A DNA stretch of 64,000 nt from Zantedeschia hybrid cultivar. Its lineage: Eukaryota; Streptophyta; Magnoliopsida; Alismatales; Araceae. How positions within the stretch are numbered: position 1 is the first letter of the stretch; each line of letters starts with the position of its first letter. Under the pieces are notes generated by a model that did not search any database, had not been told where the DNA came from, and saw nothing but the letters and a program-made list of their open reading frames with translations. The position numbers and the translations under genes were made by a program. The DNA lies in assembly GCA_030544215.1 (NCBI GenBank), contig JARZZO010000001.1, positions 44,113,098 to 44,177,097 on the forward strand, given 5' to 3'. Positions 9,754 to 19,807 of the stretch are shown piece by piece.

Positions 9754-12598
9754 TCAAGGCTGGCTCTCCCCTCCGCCCTCGTCCAACTGGCTCTGGGCCT
9801 CGTCAGGCGCATCCGGTGCTGGTCCTCGACTAGGAGGTGGAGGTGGTCCCATCGTGCTCGGCCCTGCATGGCCGGAAGATACAGCAGCACTGGCGGTGAA
9901 GGCGCTGGTCAGACCACGCTCATGGGCACGCTGCCGAGCACGCTGATACCGTTCCTCCACCATCTTGCGCTCATGTTCCGCGACCGACAAGCGACCCTGC
10001 ACGCTCTCCAGTCGAAGGCGGTCGCGGTTTCTCTCCTCAGTCACAACTTCCAGGCAAATCTGGAGGCGTGCAAGATCTCCAGTCGAGAGACGGGCCACCT
10101 GCTCCTCCAAGGCCCGGATCCGCTCTGCATCAGCCTCGGCACGAGCTGCTGCAGCACGGGCATGCTCTATCTCCGCTTCAGCCCTCTGAAGGGCTTCCTG
10201 AAGCTCAGCAACCTGAAAGAAAGTCGTTGTTAGTCCAAAGCAATCAAGTAATTAAAATCAAGTTCAGAATTCAAAAGTTGAAGAGCTTACCCGAGCAGCA
10301 CGGTCCTCCTCCGCGAGAGAGGCCCGGTGGATGGCGGAGGCGAGCTGACTCTGAAGGTCAGCCAGAGCAGCATCGTGAGCGGATGATGAAGATGATGACG
10401 CCCCGAAGGTAGGAGGAGCCGCCTGAGTGTAGACGGCTCACTGCACCGGAAGACAACTGTCAGTGGTTAATCGCCAAAACAATTAATTAATTAAAACAAG
10501 CATTCATAAGCATTCATACATACCAGGTCATATAGTTCCTTCTGGACTTGTTCTAGCTGGGCCTCCGCATCATGTAGGCGGGCCCGGAGGTCGACGATGA
10601 CCGCATCACGCGCATCCTGCATGTCATACATACATTCATTCACAAATATAAATCAAGATAATAATAAAATTAAAGATGCATGAATTCATACTTACATCGA
10701 GTGGTCGAAGGAGCCGAAGCTGATCGGCGTAGTGGGCCCGGTACTGCTGGAGGTAGCCCTCGCTACTCACCGCACGGGACTCCACCCGTACGCCCCGACG
10801 GTGCCAATCCTCGTACTGCTCCGGGAATTTGGCACGCCAGTCGGTGAGGGCTTGCTTCCCCCTCATGCTCCTGCCCACACCCTCCGGGACCTCCTCATCT
10901 ATCCACTCCTGGTGGAGACCCAACGTCCTCATCACGAGCCGGAGGCGGAGGGGCTCGATCTCGTTGAGCCAATGTACCCACATCTGCCTCCCGAACCGCC
11001 TCCTGCCAGCCGTCACCCACGGCTGACCCTCCTCATTCATGCCCAAGTACGGGCGCCAGATCACCTGCATATAGGATAGATGCATTCATAAATAAATTGC
11101 ATTTAATGAATAAAAAGATTGCATTTAATGAAATTGAACAAGTTAAAGTTTACCAGGAGTTCTGGATAGTCCAGGAATTGACGGCGGAGGGCCGTCAGCT
11201 GATGATGCTGTGGAGCCGTGTCCACAATCGGCTGCCAACGGCAGGCAAAAGGGACAGCATCTGGTCGAACGATCCGCGCTCTGCCAAGCGGGAAGTAGTA
11301 GTAGCTCCACACCTGCATTCATGAACATATAGGTTAGAAAAAGCATCATATCATATTGCACTGCATTTAACAAATAATTAAACAAGTTAATACCTGAAGA
11401 AATGGCGAGAAGCCACTGATGGTAGTCTCACGGTCCGGCGTGACCGCGGATAGATCGGCAAAGAGATGGGCCAGAAGGGCCGCACCCCAGGCATAATCTC
11501 CTAAGCTATCTAAGTCATCTAGTAAATAAAGAAACCTACAATGGATATGGTCGCCCTTCGTACCGAAGAGCAACCGACCGAAGAAGAAAACTAAGAAGAC
11601 CCTCAGCTGTCTATCTACCTCCTCTATCTGACTAGGGTCACTACAGTAGACTGAGGAAGATGACTCGGCTAGTCTAATCCTAAACTCCTCCCGGGTCTCG
11701 TCAGACCGACGCCGGGGCTCATCTAATCCTAATGCAGCCTCTACCTCTACCCTGGGGACCATCCTAGACTCTCTGCCTAGGCTGGACACCTCTATCCCTA
11801 ATAGAGCCTCAGCTAGTCCCTGATAGTTGGGGTAAGTAACCCCACTAACTGGACGACCCTCTACCCTTAGGCCAGTGATCCTGGCCACATCCTCTAGGGT
11901 GGGGATCACATGCCCCCACGGCATTAGGAAAGCACGGCTTTCCGCATGCCACCTCTCCCTCAACACCTGCAGGAGGACTAGATCGAGCCAGAATGGCTCG
12001 ATGTCCAATACCTCACCGAATCCCATCCGACGCAGGCGCGCCTTTTGGAAATCCGGGAGCCCTCTATAAGCCCCTATAACAAGATCCCAGCTAATCCTAG
12101 CCCTCATCACTCCCTGCAAATAAGAACATAAAAATAAGGGTCAGTAATTAATAAAAACAGGAAAAATCAGTTCTGTCTTGAAAGGCGTCAGCCCACATGG
12201 ACGTCTTTTAAAACACGTCAACATGACTTGACGCGATTCAAAATGTTTATTCCTAATAAAAAATCCGGAATTTATCTTGAAAGACGTCGACCTATGATGA
12301 CGCCTTTTGAATGGCGTCACCTGGTCTGGACGCCTTTCAAGTCCAGATTTCGGGTTCTTTGAAGAACCCCGTCCTCCCTCTTTTCTTCGTCCAATCACAC
12401 CCACAGGAAGCTTACCGTGTGGAGGTCGCCCTCCTCTTCTTCTTCCACCGCCATAGGTACCGGTGGAGGGAGTTCTTCCTCCAAGAAGGCCGCCGCCTCG
12501 GCTAGCAACGCCGGGATCTCCTCGGGGGCTTCTTCTTCTTGCCTTCGCCGCCTCTTAGCTAGCGTCTTAGTCTTCCTTGAGCCCTCACCGTGCTCCAT
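9754..12598 (-). CDS. Antisense seven-exon plant mobile domain (PMD) gene inside TE1
   Basis: Seven exons can be joined on the minus strand: 12598-12416, 12113-11394, 11312-11154, 11064-10696, 10616-10524, 10422-10291 and 10212-9754. Every exon length is a multiple of three, every intron is GT...AG and phase 0, and the joined frame has 704 codons with no stop. Exons are GC-rich and introns AT-rich. Exon 1 has a basic stretch (KTKTLAKRRRR) that could be a nuclear localisation signal. Exon 2 carries the PMD (aminotransferase-like) signature: LRERWHAESRAFLMPWGHV, TLEDVARITGLRVEGRPV. Exons 5-7 are alanine- and glutamate-rich with coiled-coil character and end GPAPDAPDEAQSQ...QP-stop. PMD proteins are found as host silencing factors and as passengers of plant transposons. 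Being antisense to TE1 RNA, the introns cannot be spliced from the genomic transcript, which explains their survival. The exon 6 acceptor is the least certain: upstream AGs would bring a stop into frame. Confidence 0.87.
12179..12341. repeat. Inverted-repeat cluster 1 (4 copies) in intron 1 of the antisense PMD gene
   Basis: Four inverted repeats H1-H4 lie here. H1 at 12184-12205 is GGCGTC, ten bases, GACGTC; H2 is ACGTC, ten bases, GACGCG; H3 is GACGTC, ten bases, GACGCC; H4 is GGCGTC, ten bases, GACGCC. Flanking A and T runs extend the arms to 9-10 bases. The ten central bases are different in each copy while their number is constant. Confidence 0.95.
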
Positions 12599-12726
12599 GG
12601 CTTGAGAAGGGAGAGTTTTTGAGGTTTTGAGGGAGAGATCGCCGGAGATCGTCGCCGGTGAAGAAAGAGAAATTTTTGGAAAAGTGAGGAAGAAAGGGGC
12701 CTTCGCGGGTCTGTTAACGAAAGGCT

Positions 12727-13160
12727 GAAAGGCGTCGACTCAGGCTGACGCTTTTTAGGGCGCAAAAGTTGAGGCGGCAAGGACAGATGTTTGAATTTGA
12801 ATGAACGACGTCTACCTAGGTGGACGCTTTTCAATCTTTTGGTCAGAGCCGTACAGAGGAAAATGGTGAAAGGCGTCTTAGTGGGTTGACGCGTTTCAGA
12901 CAATTAATCATGGAATTAATGACAGAATCCTGGAAAAAGTAGGAGAGAGAGTTGAAAGGCGTCAATTTGTGCAGATGCGTTTTAATGTTTAAATCGGGTT
13001 TTTGAGGATTAAATTGAATTTCTGGAAAAGAATTATGGTTTAAAGGCGTCAATTTGTGCAGACGCGTTTTAATGTTTAAATCGGATTTTTGAGGATTAAA
13101 TTGAATTTATGGAAAAGAAATTGTAGTTGAAAGGCGTCTTTCTGACTGGACGCGTTTTAC
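12727..13160. repeat. Inverted-repeat cluster 2 (6 copies) upstream of the antisense PMD gene
   Basis: Six copies H5-H10 start near 12727, 12802, 12867, 12954, 13041 and 13129. All have a GGCGTC-type arm, exactly ten bases, and a GACGC-type arm; five of six right arms end in TTT (the sixth has GATGCG). H8 and H9 share the same ten central bases and lie in an 87-bp direct duplication; the other centres differ. They sit 130-560 bases upstream of the PMD start codon at 12598, between the two antisense genes. Confidence 0.95.
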
Positions 13161-13274
13161 ATTTACAGAACTCGAACTGTTGAATTTTCAGGAAAAATCA
13201 AGTTTCTTCTAAAAGAAAAATCATGTGCACATCACAGAAAGTTGAGGAAAGGTTTTGAGCATAAAAAAAACTTC

Positions 13275-13297
13275 TTTATTCAATAAAATTCTTTATT
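13275..13297 (-). terminator. Two poly(A) signals of the second antisense gene
   Basis: On the minus strand AATAAA occurs at 13297-13292 and again at 13280-13275, starting about 30 and 45 bases after the stop codon at 13326. Their position fits 3' end formation of the 13326-14714 gene. Confidence 0.65.
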
Positions 13298-13325
13298 ACA
13301 TCATGAACAAAGAGAAAGAGGACAT

Positions 13326-14714
13326 TTAAGGAAGAATTTCATGAAGACCTTTAAGGTAGGGAAATTTCAATCCTCTATCTCTATCTTTGGAGGATTTTAC
13401 ACGGTAACTGAAGCCAAGATTCCATAGAGTGGTGATGATTTGTACGGCTTCATAATCTTCGTCGGATTCCAAGTCGCGCTTCTTGATTGGAAGTGTGGGA
13501 GAGAACTCAGGGAATTCATGACGGCCCAAGCTAAGTTGAGTAAGGCACTGGTGTGGATTGTATAGCACGAATTCACTGGCTCCAATTAATTTGAGATCCG
13601 CTCCTGCTGCACGGCGCACCCAAACAGGTTTTCCAACCAGAGCAAGTGGAGACGAGTCGAATATGTCGGACGTCATGAGCTTTAAATACTCTCTCCAATC
13701 GGCTCGGGTCTTCAGTTTTGGAACCTTGTTAACCATATGCTCATTGAACTTTACAATATTAGCTATGCAATGAATTGGGCTATTCAAGTAGATTTGAGAT
13801 GGATTCAAAGGCCTTTTCTTGCTATGCTCAAACTTGAAGTGAAGTTCAACCCATAAGGCAAATAGTAGCATGCATCCATAAGGAGGACGGCCCACAGACG
13901 CTGCGGAAAGCCCACTATAAAGATATGCTAAGAGTGCAGTGCTAATGGATTTACCTTCGAAGATTGCGCATATGACACTAACTTGGTCATCTTCTAAGAT
14001 GTTATCCTGCGCAGAGAAGAACAAGGCACCGGCAAGGCATGTAACTAAGGCTTTTGTTACATCCTCCGCTTCATCCTCCCTTAGATCATCAATTTCGTAC
14101 AGCGTCCACTCGGCTAGCTTGGTGAGATTGATCCCCTTTTTAGTAAGACATCCTTTAGCTTCTGAAGGATCTTTCATGATTGATGTCAACAATTGTTGAC
14201 AGGTGATTTTCTCTTTCATCAAAGCTATCTTCTCTTTGTTCTCTTTGGTCTTTAGGAGACCTAAAAGAAGCTCCACCTCCTCCAAAAGGATCGTGCACTC
14301 AAAGTCTTGAAAGAAGAACGTATGAGTTTGGGGATGCCACCACTCGATCAAGGCACCCATAGCCGCCCAATCTACGTTCGCGCTCTTATAATGTTTGGCA
14401 AGCACTACAAGACCTTGAAGATTCTACTTGGATATGAATACTTGCATAGAAAGCTTGATACTTTTTGTAAGTTTACGGATCCAAGGTAAGGAGGTAAACT
14501 TTCTTGGGCCAGGAAACATGGGATAGTTCTGAAAACCAAAAGAAAAGACGAAGAACATGATGAGGAACATGAAGAACATGATGAAGAACATGAAGAGAAT
14601 TGAAAGGAAGTTGATTGAACTTACTTGGAGATTGGGATTCCTTCCATTGAGGTGATTCTCCACATCAGAAAAACTCTCCAAAGACATCTTCATCTTCTTG
14701 CTTGAAGAATTCAT
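13326..14714 (-). pseudogene. Second antisense gene in TE1: PMD/DUF7745-like, two exons, one stop
   Basis: Exon 1 (14714-14625) begins with ATG and encodes 30 residues, ending in a GTAAGT donor. Exon 2 (14528-13326) begins after TTTTCAG and runs 400 codons, all in phase 0, broken only by TAG at 14426-14424. The protein has WAAMGALIEWWHPQTHTFFF then FECTILLEEVELLLGL, the W...TF...LEE layout of plant mobile-domain-like families; I think DUF7745 is the closest, by memory of the motif. A minus-strand TATATAAA at 14857-14850 lies 135 bases upstream of the ATG, and poly(A) signals follow the stop, so this looks like a complete transcription unit. The intron is only 96 bases. The function is unknown. 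The single stop could be decay of this copy. Confidence 0.75.
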
Positions 14715-14849
14715 CCTCCCTTTTTCGGAGTTCTTCCTTCTTGAAGCTTGGAAACCTTGGAAACCTTGGAACTTTGAAGAAACCTTGAAGAAAACTCAAC
14801 TTTTGATCTTTGGATTGTAGTAGGATTGCTTGGGAACGACCTAAGGGTG

Positions 14850-14857
14850 TTTATATA
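14850..14857 (-). promoter_or_regulatory. TATA box of the second antisense gene
   Basis: TATATAAA reads on the minus strand, 135 bases upstream of the ATG at 14714. Inverted repeats H11 and H12 lie 105-180 bases further upstream. Confidence 0.6.
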
Positions 14858-14961
14858 GAAGGAATTGCGATCCTAGGAAGACTTTTCCGGATTGGAAAAG
14901 GGATGTGCATTGATAGAGTTGGAATTCGAATAGAGAACAACCAGAAACCTGTTTCTGTGAG

Positions 14962-15031
14962 TAAAAGGCGTCGAGGAGCACTGACGCGTTTCAACGTTGA
15001 ATGGCGTCTGCTCGACACGACGCGTTTTAGC
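14962..15031. repeat. Inverted-repeat cluster 3 (2 copies) upstream of the second antisense promoter
   Basis: H11 (about 14962-14992) and H12 (about 14999-15030) each have GGCGTC, ten bases, GACGCG. They lie head to tail with six bases between them, upstream of the minus-strand TATA box at 14850-14857. Confidence 0.95.
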
Positions 15032-16040
15032 TTTTCTATAATTTACCCGAAATTCTGTGGATTTTGATATTTGTTTGGAGCTAATAGTTTTGGTTGCAAG
15101 AAAATTCAAGAAAACCTGAGTAAAGTTAGAAATGTCAAGAAGATCTCACTGTGGGAGTCATGAAGTCCTGACCGTGGCTAAAAAGACGGTTATTTCTACC
15201 CCTGTATTATTTCATGTAGTTAATTTTGCATTCGCATTACTATATGATAAATATCTATTAGATTATATCAAGGACCTTGTAATTTTGATGAAACTGGATT
15301 TTGAGTTCCCCTACAACAAAAACAGTGATAATTCCAGAGGATTCTTAATCGCACGGATAGGCCGTTGGATTGTTAATTAGTAAGGACGATGGTTCCACTT
15401 TTGTGAAACGGTGTGTGGAAAAACGAGCTTCGGCTTAGCACTGAATTACAAGAATTGGTATCTTGACTCATTAATGACAATTTAATAATATTATCCTTGA
15501 TTAATTTATATTTTATTTGATTTTATATTTTTCTTTTAGCCCAGCATGCATCATATAGGACTTTGAAATCATTGTGATAATGATTAATTATTGATTAAGT
15601 TTCAGACCATTAATCAAACAATTTCAACATGATATGAAATATTCCATTCTGAATTGAGTATCTTGATTATCTTTGAGGTTCGTTTGAAGATATCATTGGA
15701 ATTCTATCCTTTTTTGGATTCTTTATCCAATATTTCTTGTTTTCTTTTTAAGATCCATCATGGCTGCAGCACGTCCACATTGGCTAGCAAACGCTCCCCA
15801 TGATGAAACCTACAGTGTCTACGACCTGGGGTACTTCTCACTCCGAGGAGGTTGATCGACCTTATTTTATTTCCTTGTCTACTTCATCCAGACAGGATTG
15901 ATTTCATTGATCTCCTTGAGCTATCTTCATTGATAATTTTGAGAAAAATTCCAATCATGTGATGTTAAGAGCGTGTCTCATCACACCTTGGCATCACCTT
16001 TTCAGTGCATTACATTCTATTTCACTCCCTTGCAAAGACG
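15032..16040 (+). other. TE1 3' region between antisense genes and LTR
   Basis: AT-rich sequence with no gene I can support. A 31-codon plus-strand ORF starts at ATG 15760 (MAAARPHWLANAPHDE) after a pyrimidine-rich run; it is too short and isolated to call a gene. Confidence 0.5.
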
Positions 16041-16058
16041 ATGCCAAGGTGAGGCAGC
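16041..16058 (+). other. TE1 polypurine tract
   Basis: A purine-rich stretch (AAGGTGAGGCAGC at its end) lies immediately before the LTR TG. This is the expected place of the plus-strand DNA synthesis primer, although it contains several pyrimidines. Confidence 0.6.
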
Positions 16059-16247
16059 TGTAAACACGCTAATTTTGACGTCATTTCGAGTAAATTTCAT
16101 ATCATATAATAATGCCTCAGAATGGTCTGGTAATTAATCATTAATTAATTTTTATTGATATTTTTGAGTGTCGTGTTTAACAGACATGTTTAAGTTAATC
16201 AATTAAATTGATTTTAACTCAAATTTCAGTTAAAATATGCATAATTC

Positions 16248-16545
16248 TAAAAGACGTCGACCCATGTAGACGCCATTTAGACTTTATTCCTATTTTAGTG
16301 TTTAAATTTGAATTTTAGTTAATTGATTTATTAGCTAAAAGGCGTCTGCTATGGTCGACGCGTTTTAGGTTTCCTAAGCTATTTTAACTTCTCTTCCGGA
16401 TGTTTATCCTTATCTTAATTAGTGTAAAAGACGTCTACACACGTGGACGCGTTTTAGCTAATAAAGATAAAGATAAGTTTTTTCGGATATTTATCCTTAT
16501 CTTAATTAAATCTGAAAGGCGTCAGCCATGCTGGACGCGTTTTAG
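16248..16545. repeat. Inverted-repeat cluster 4 (4 copies) in TE1 U3
   Basis: H13-H16 start near 16248, 16336, 16425 and 16513, an almost even spacing of 88 bases. Each has a GGCGTC or GACGTC arm, ten bases, and GACGCG or GACGCC. H15 and H16 are preceded by near-identical sequence (TTTATCCTTATCTTAATT), so part of the array grew by duplication of an 88-bp unit. The last copy is 100 bases upstream of the TATA box. Confidence 0.95.
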
Positions 16546-16643
16546 ATAATTACAGATAAAGATGAATTAATTAGTAATTATATGTCGGTTAAGATAGATA
16601 AATCCTAGATTTTTCTATGTTAATCGCGAACGCAGAAAATGCC

Positions 16644-16651
16644 TATAAATA
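16644..16651 (+). promoter_or_regulatory. TATA box of TE1 LTR promoter
   Basis: TATAAATA lies 586 bases into the LTR, after the U3 inverted repeats and before the presumed transcription start. Confidence 0.75.
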
Positions 16652-17394
16652 CCTTACATGTTGAAGGGAGTTAAAAAAAAAGAGTGAATTGAGTTGAGTT
16701 GAGCCATAGCGTTATTATAGCGAGTTGAAGATCGAAGCAACAACGTCGTAACGCCGGAGCGCTGCCATTTCCAGAAGTCGGCGTCCCTTTTCAAGATCTT
16801 CATCCTTTCAAGGCTTCAAACCAATTGGGCATAAGTGTTTCATTTCTGCATTCATTTTACATCTTCATTCATTTCATTCTTCATAATCACTTCATACAAC
16901 ACACACTACAGCATCAATCTTTCAAAACCTATCTGTTTTAAGGGGTTTCAAAGACATTTAAACAAGTGAGTTTGCTGTTCAATTACATGTTTATAATCAT
17001 GGTTAGTTTAAATACTACTTCTACTTAAGTTCTCATCATCATTCTTCTTTATTTTCTGTTTTATATCTCTGCTGCACTCAACAACCACAAGAGATCAAAA
17101 GGGGAAATCAAGCACAAAGCCAGAAGGACTTCTGGACGATCCTCAACCTCAAACTCAACAGCAAGAACAAAAGAACAAAGAAATGGCTCTCTTTCTTCAG
17201 CCGGCTGAAGGAGGGGAATCAAGGACTCGATATCTTCCGCGTTCAAACAGGTAGGCGATCATATCTCTTTTGAAACTTTTTAGTTAAAAGTTTCTGGCGA
17301 TCACTGCACTTTAGTTACTGTTTTTAATAAGTTAGTTTACACTAAACAACATAGCTTTTTCATGTTAATCACACGAGCATTTTCAGCACCTACA

Positions 17395-17927
17395 ATAGGC
17401 TGAGACCATCATGGAGGTGGACTCAATATTTTCTGGATCTGTCCCTATCTTCTTGAGAGTTTTGAGGGGACAGACATTAATGGAGGCTCCAGTATCCAGT
17501 AGGATGAAGTCTACTGAGTGACCATTGAGAGAGGCAGTTAGGCACAAATGAAGAGATCGGCACTCGGGGGGAGTTAGATCCTTTTCTGAGAAGGATATCA
17601 TGGGTGCCTGAGTGACAGAGAGAATGGCATTGGTGACTCCTCCAATAGGAAGATCTTTATTGAATGTGATTTGTTGTAGGAAATTGAACAGTGTTTCCCT
17701 ATGTGTGAAAGATTTCCAGATCAGTTCTAGATAGAGATCTTGGCAGGAGTCTTCTCCAAATGCTGGAGGATGTCGTATTCAGATTGAGCACTTCCCACAA
17801 TCGGAATTGAGTTATCTTGGGAGTCTAAAGGCTGGCTTGGAGGAATGATACGGTTCCTAAGTATTACCCCCACCAAAATTGGATTTGCCTCTTTCACTGG
17901 TGACCTTATAGGATTGAAACGGGTCAT
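17395..17927 (-). pseudogene. pro: TE2 protease, truncated by TE1 insertion
   Basis: The upstream frame gives LRNRIIPPSQ and YDILQHLEKTPAKISI, equivalent to LRSGR and YDLLKHLDRTPA in TE1. After a frameshift, the next frame gives the catalytic DTGASINVCPLKTLKKIG and ends in VSAY at the TE1 junction. The catalytic Asp-Thr-Gly is intact, but the flap half of the enzyme is missing from this side. Confidence 0.85.
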
Positions 17928-19807
17928 CGACCCCTGGTTCTTGGTTGGGCAGAAGACAGATAGAGGGGGTCCCTCAGCTGTGATTGAAGGGATCTGAATG
18001 AGGGTGACTGGCTTGAGGATTGCCGGTTGTTCCTTAGGTCAGATTATGACCAAAGGTTTGTCTTGAGAGATTATGGAGACTTCTGGGGTGGACCTTCTAG
18101 TCTCATTCAGCCAAATGGGAACCTGATGTTGTATCCCAGATCCTTCATACTCCCAATATTACTCTCTGCGAACCACTCTAGGTTCTAGGTCTCTGTTCAA
18201 GGTGTTGACCTTACCTTGAGAACTAGATGGATCTTGAACTACTTGATGAGAGGGTAACGGATCTTTCACGATTCCTAACTCCTTCTTAGCCCTTAAGGCA
18301 TCAATGGCCTTCTTCATATCCTCCCAGTTTATCCTACCTTCATCATTCAGATCATACACCCAATCCCTGAAGGTAAAGCAGTTGTAGATTGTGTGACCTG
18401 GGATCCTATGGTAGGGGCAGTACCTAGACATGTTCGTACTGCGCGGAACACCTTCTCGTTGTGGCGGGAGTTGGATGGCATTGCAAGCTAGCAAGGCATA
18501 AAAAATGTCTGCTAGTGATTCTGGCAAAGGTGGATATGATGTGCGTTTAGCCATGGGACGACTATAATTAGTCGGGGGAGGAACAGCTGAGTATTGCTTC
18601 TGATTGGACTGAGCATCAGACTTGGGTTGAGAATTGGGAAACCTGATTGGTTGTGCTAGCATCCTAACCTGCTCATTGATGGTGACTCCTTCTGTGGTGG
18701 GAGTTGGTGTGGCTTTCTTGTTCCGGTTTCTATTCTCGAAGAACAAGGCAAAGTGGAATCCCGGATTTGAGACTGAATTACCCTAACTCGATTATATAAC
18801 TGAGCGAATGTTTGAAGTTCGCTAAGCATGAGAATAGCTCGGAGCTGTGGGGTGGCGTTGTTGGCAAGCATAGTGACAACTTGGGCTTCAGGGATGATAA
18901 CCTCTGCTCTAGAGGCCATCGCTCTCCACCTATTAGTCAAGTGAGTGAACTCTTCGTCAGACTTCATTTTCTCCATTACGAGATCGAATAAGGTGGGAGG
19001 CAAGGCTGCCATGTGATTGAAATGGGTGACGAATCTTTCTAAGACCATATCGAAATTGATTAGGTCCGTGGCGGGTAGGGAAGAAAACCACTTCAAAGCC
19101 TCACCCTCTAGAGACTTCTAAAAGAGGTGGACAAGGAGGACTCTATCATAGAGCCACTGGTGAGAATCCATGAGAAACCCTGATAGGTGATGATGTGGGT
19201 CTGTAGTACCATCGTACTTCTTGTACATGGGTACTTTGAATCCTGATGGAAAGTATGCTGAAGGGAGCTTACAATAGCTCGAAAGGGAATGAGGTTGTCT
19301 CAAGATAAGATTTTAGGCCATGAGCTGCCGCACACAAGTCTCGACCTCATTCTTGTAAATGAACTCCTCCTACTTGGGAGGTGTGATCTGGTTGATGAAA
19401 TTAGATGGGATTGTTTGAGCTGGCATCGTCTGATTAGCCTGGGGTCGGCTAGAAGATCCTTGGAATTGAGTCTTCCGAAGAGTAGCATCTTGCGTTTTAC
19501 CACGGGAGACTAATTGAATGAGTTGATCAGGAGTATACTGCGATAATACGGCAATGAGTTCCAGATCTTCTCCAGGATTCTAAAATGTTCTATTTGAAAT
19601 TACCGGATCATCTTCCCCTTGCGAGGTAGAAGACTCATCAGAATCCTTCCTCGTAAGTTCCTCTCTGGATGTTTGGAGCATACTTATGAAGGTTTGTTGT
19701 GGATCCTCTTCAATTTCGAACAGAGGGCTGTGTGTGACATTGTTACCAAACTCATCCATGTCATCATACACAGTGTTAACATACATTCGATTCATTATGA
19801 AACACAA
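17928..19807 (-). pseudogene. gag: TE2 gag, several stops and frameshifts
   Basis: The Gag of TE2 can be followed from an ATG at 19807 (MCFIMNRMYVNTVYDDMDEF) through an acidic N-terminus and the gag domain (LKWFSSLPATDLINFDMVLE, EKMKSDEEFTHLTNRWRAMA). It continues to the zinc-knuckle-like CPYHRIPGHTIYNC followed by FRDWVYDLNDEGRINWEDM. In-frame stops occur near 19578 and 19116, and the frame changes near 18740. The order and sequence of modules match TE1 gag closely. No working protein is expected. Confidence 0.85.

Larger units (their letters stand above)
1..17394 (+). mobile_element. TE1: Tat/Ogre-like Ty3/gypsy LTR retrotransposon, 5' end outside window
   Basis: The element reads gag, protease, G-patch ORF, RT, RNase H, second RNase H, integrase, long 3' region with antisense genes, then 3' LTR. 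The second RNase H after the normal one is the hallmark of the Tat lineage. The 3' LTR ends with CACCTACA at 17394, and the next base resumes a protease codon series of TE2 on the opposite strand, so TE1 is inserted in TE2. The 5' LTR and PBS lie left of the window, so LTR divergence and target duplication cannot be read. The bases just right of the insertion are ATAGG; the same five should precede the 5' LTR. Coding damage is limited to two nonsense codons in gag and two apparent frameshifts, so this looks like the youngest member of its nest. Confidence 0.93.
16059..17394 (+). repeat. TE1 3' LTR
   Basis: The LTR is 1,336 bases, starts TGTAAACACGC and ends CACCTACA. Its start resembles the TE2 LTR start (TGTAGACGCCC on the minus strand), supporting common descent. 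U3 carries four inverted repeats (H13-H16), a TATAAATA box follows at 16644, and the transcribed part contains a GAGTTGA run near 16690. The end is fixed because the next base resumes the TE2 protease frame. Confidence 0.88.

Noticed and set aside
10443..10470. Alternative acceptors for exon 6 of the PMD gene (ACAG, GCAG)
   Set aside because: They bring a TGA or the wrong phase into the exon; only the CTACACTCAG acceptor keeps the frame.
15760..15856. 31-codon ORF MAAARPHWL as a small gene
   Set aside because: Too short and isolated, with no recognisable domain.
12179..16545. CRISPR-like array of short repeats with variable spacers
   Set aside because: This is a plant genome; the constant parts flank a 10-base centre symmetrically and copies are irregularly spaced, so it is not a CRISPR array.
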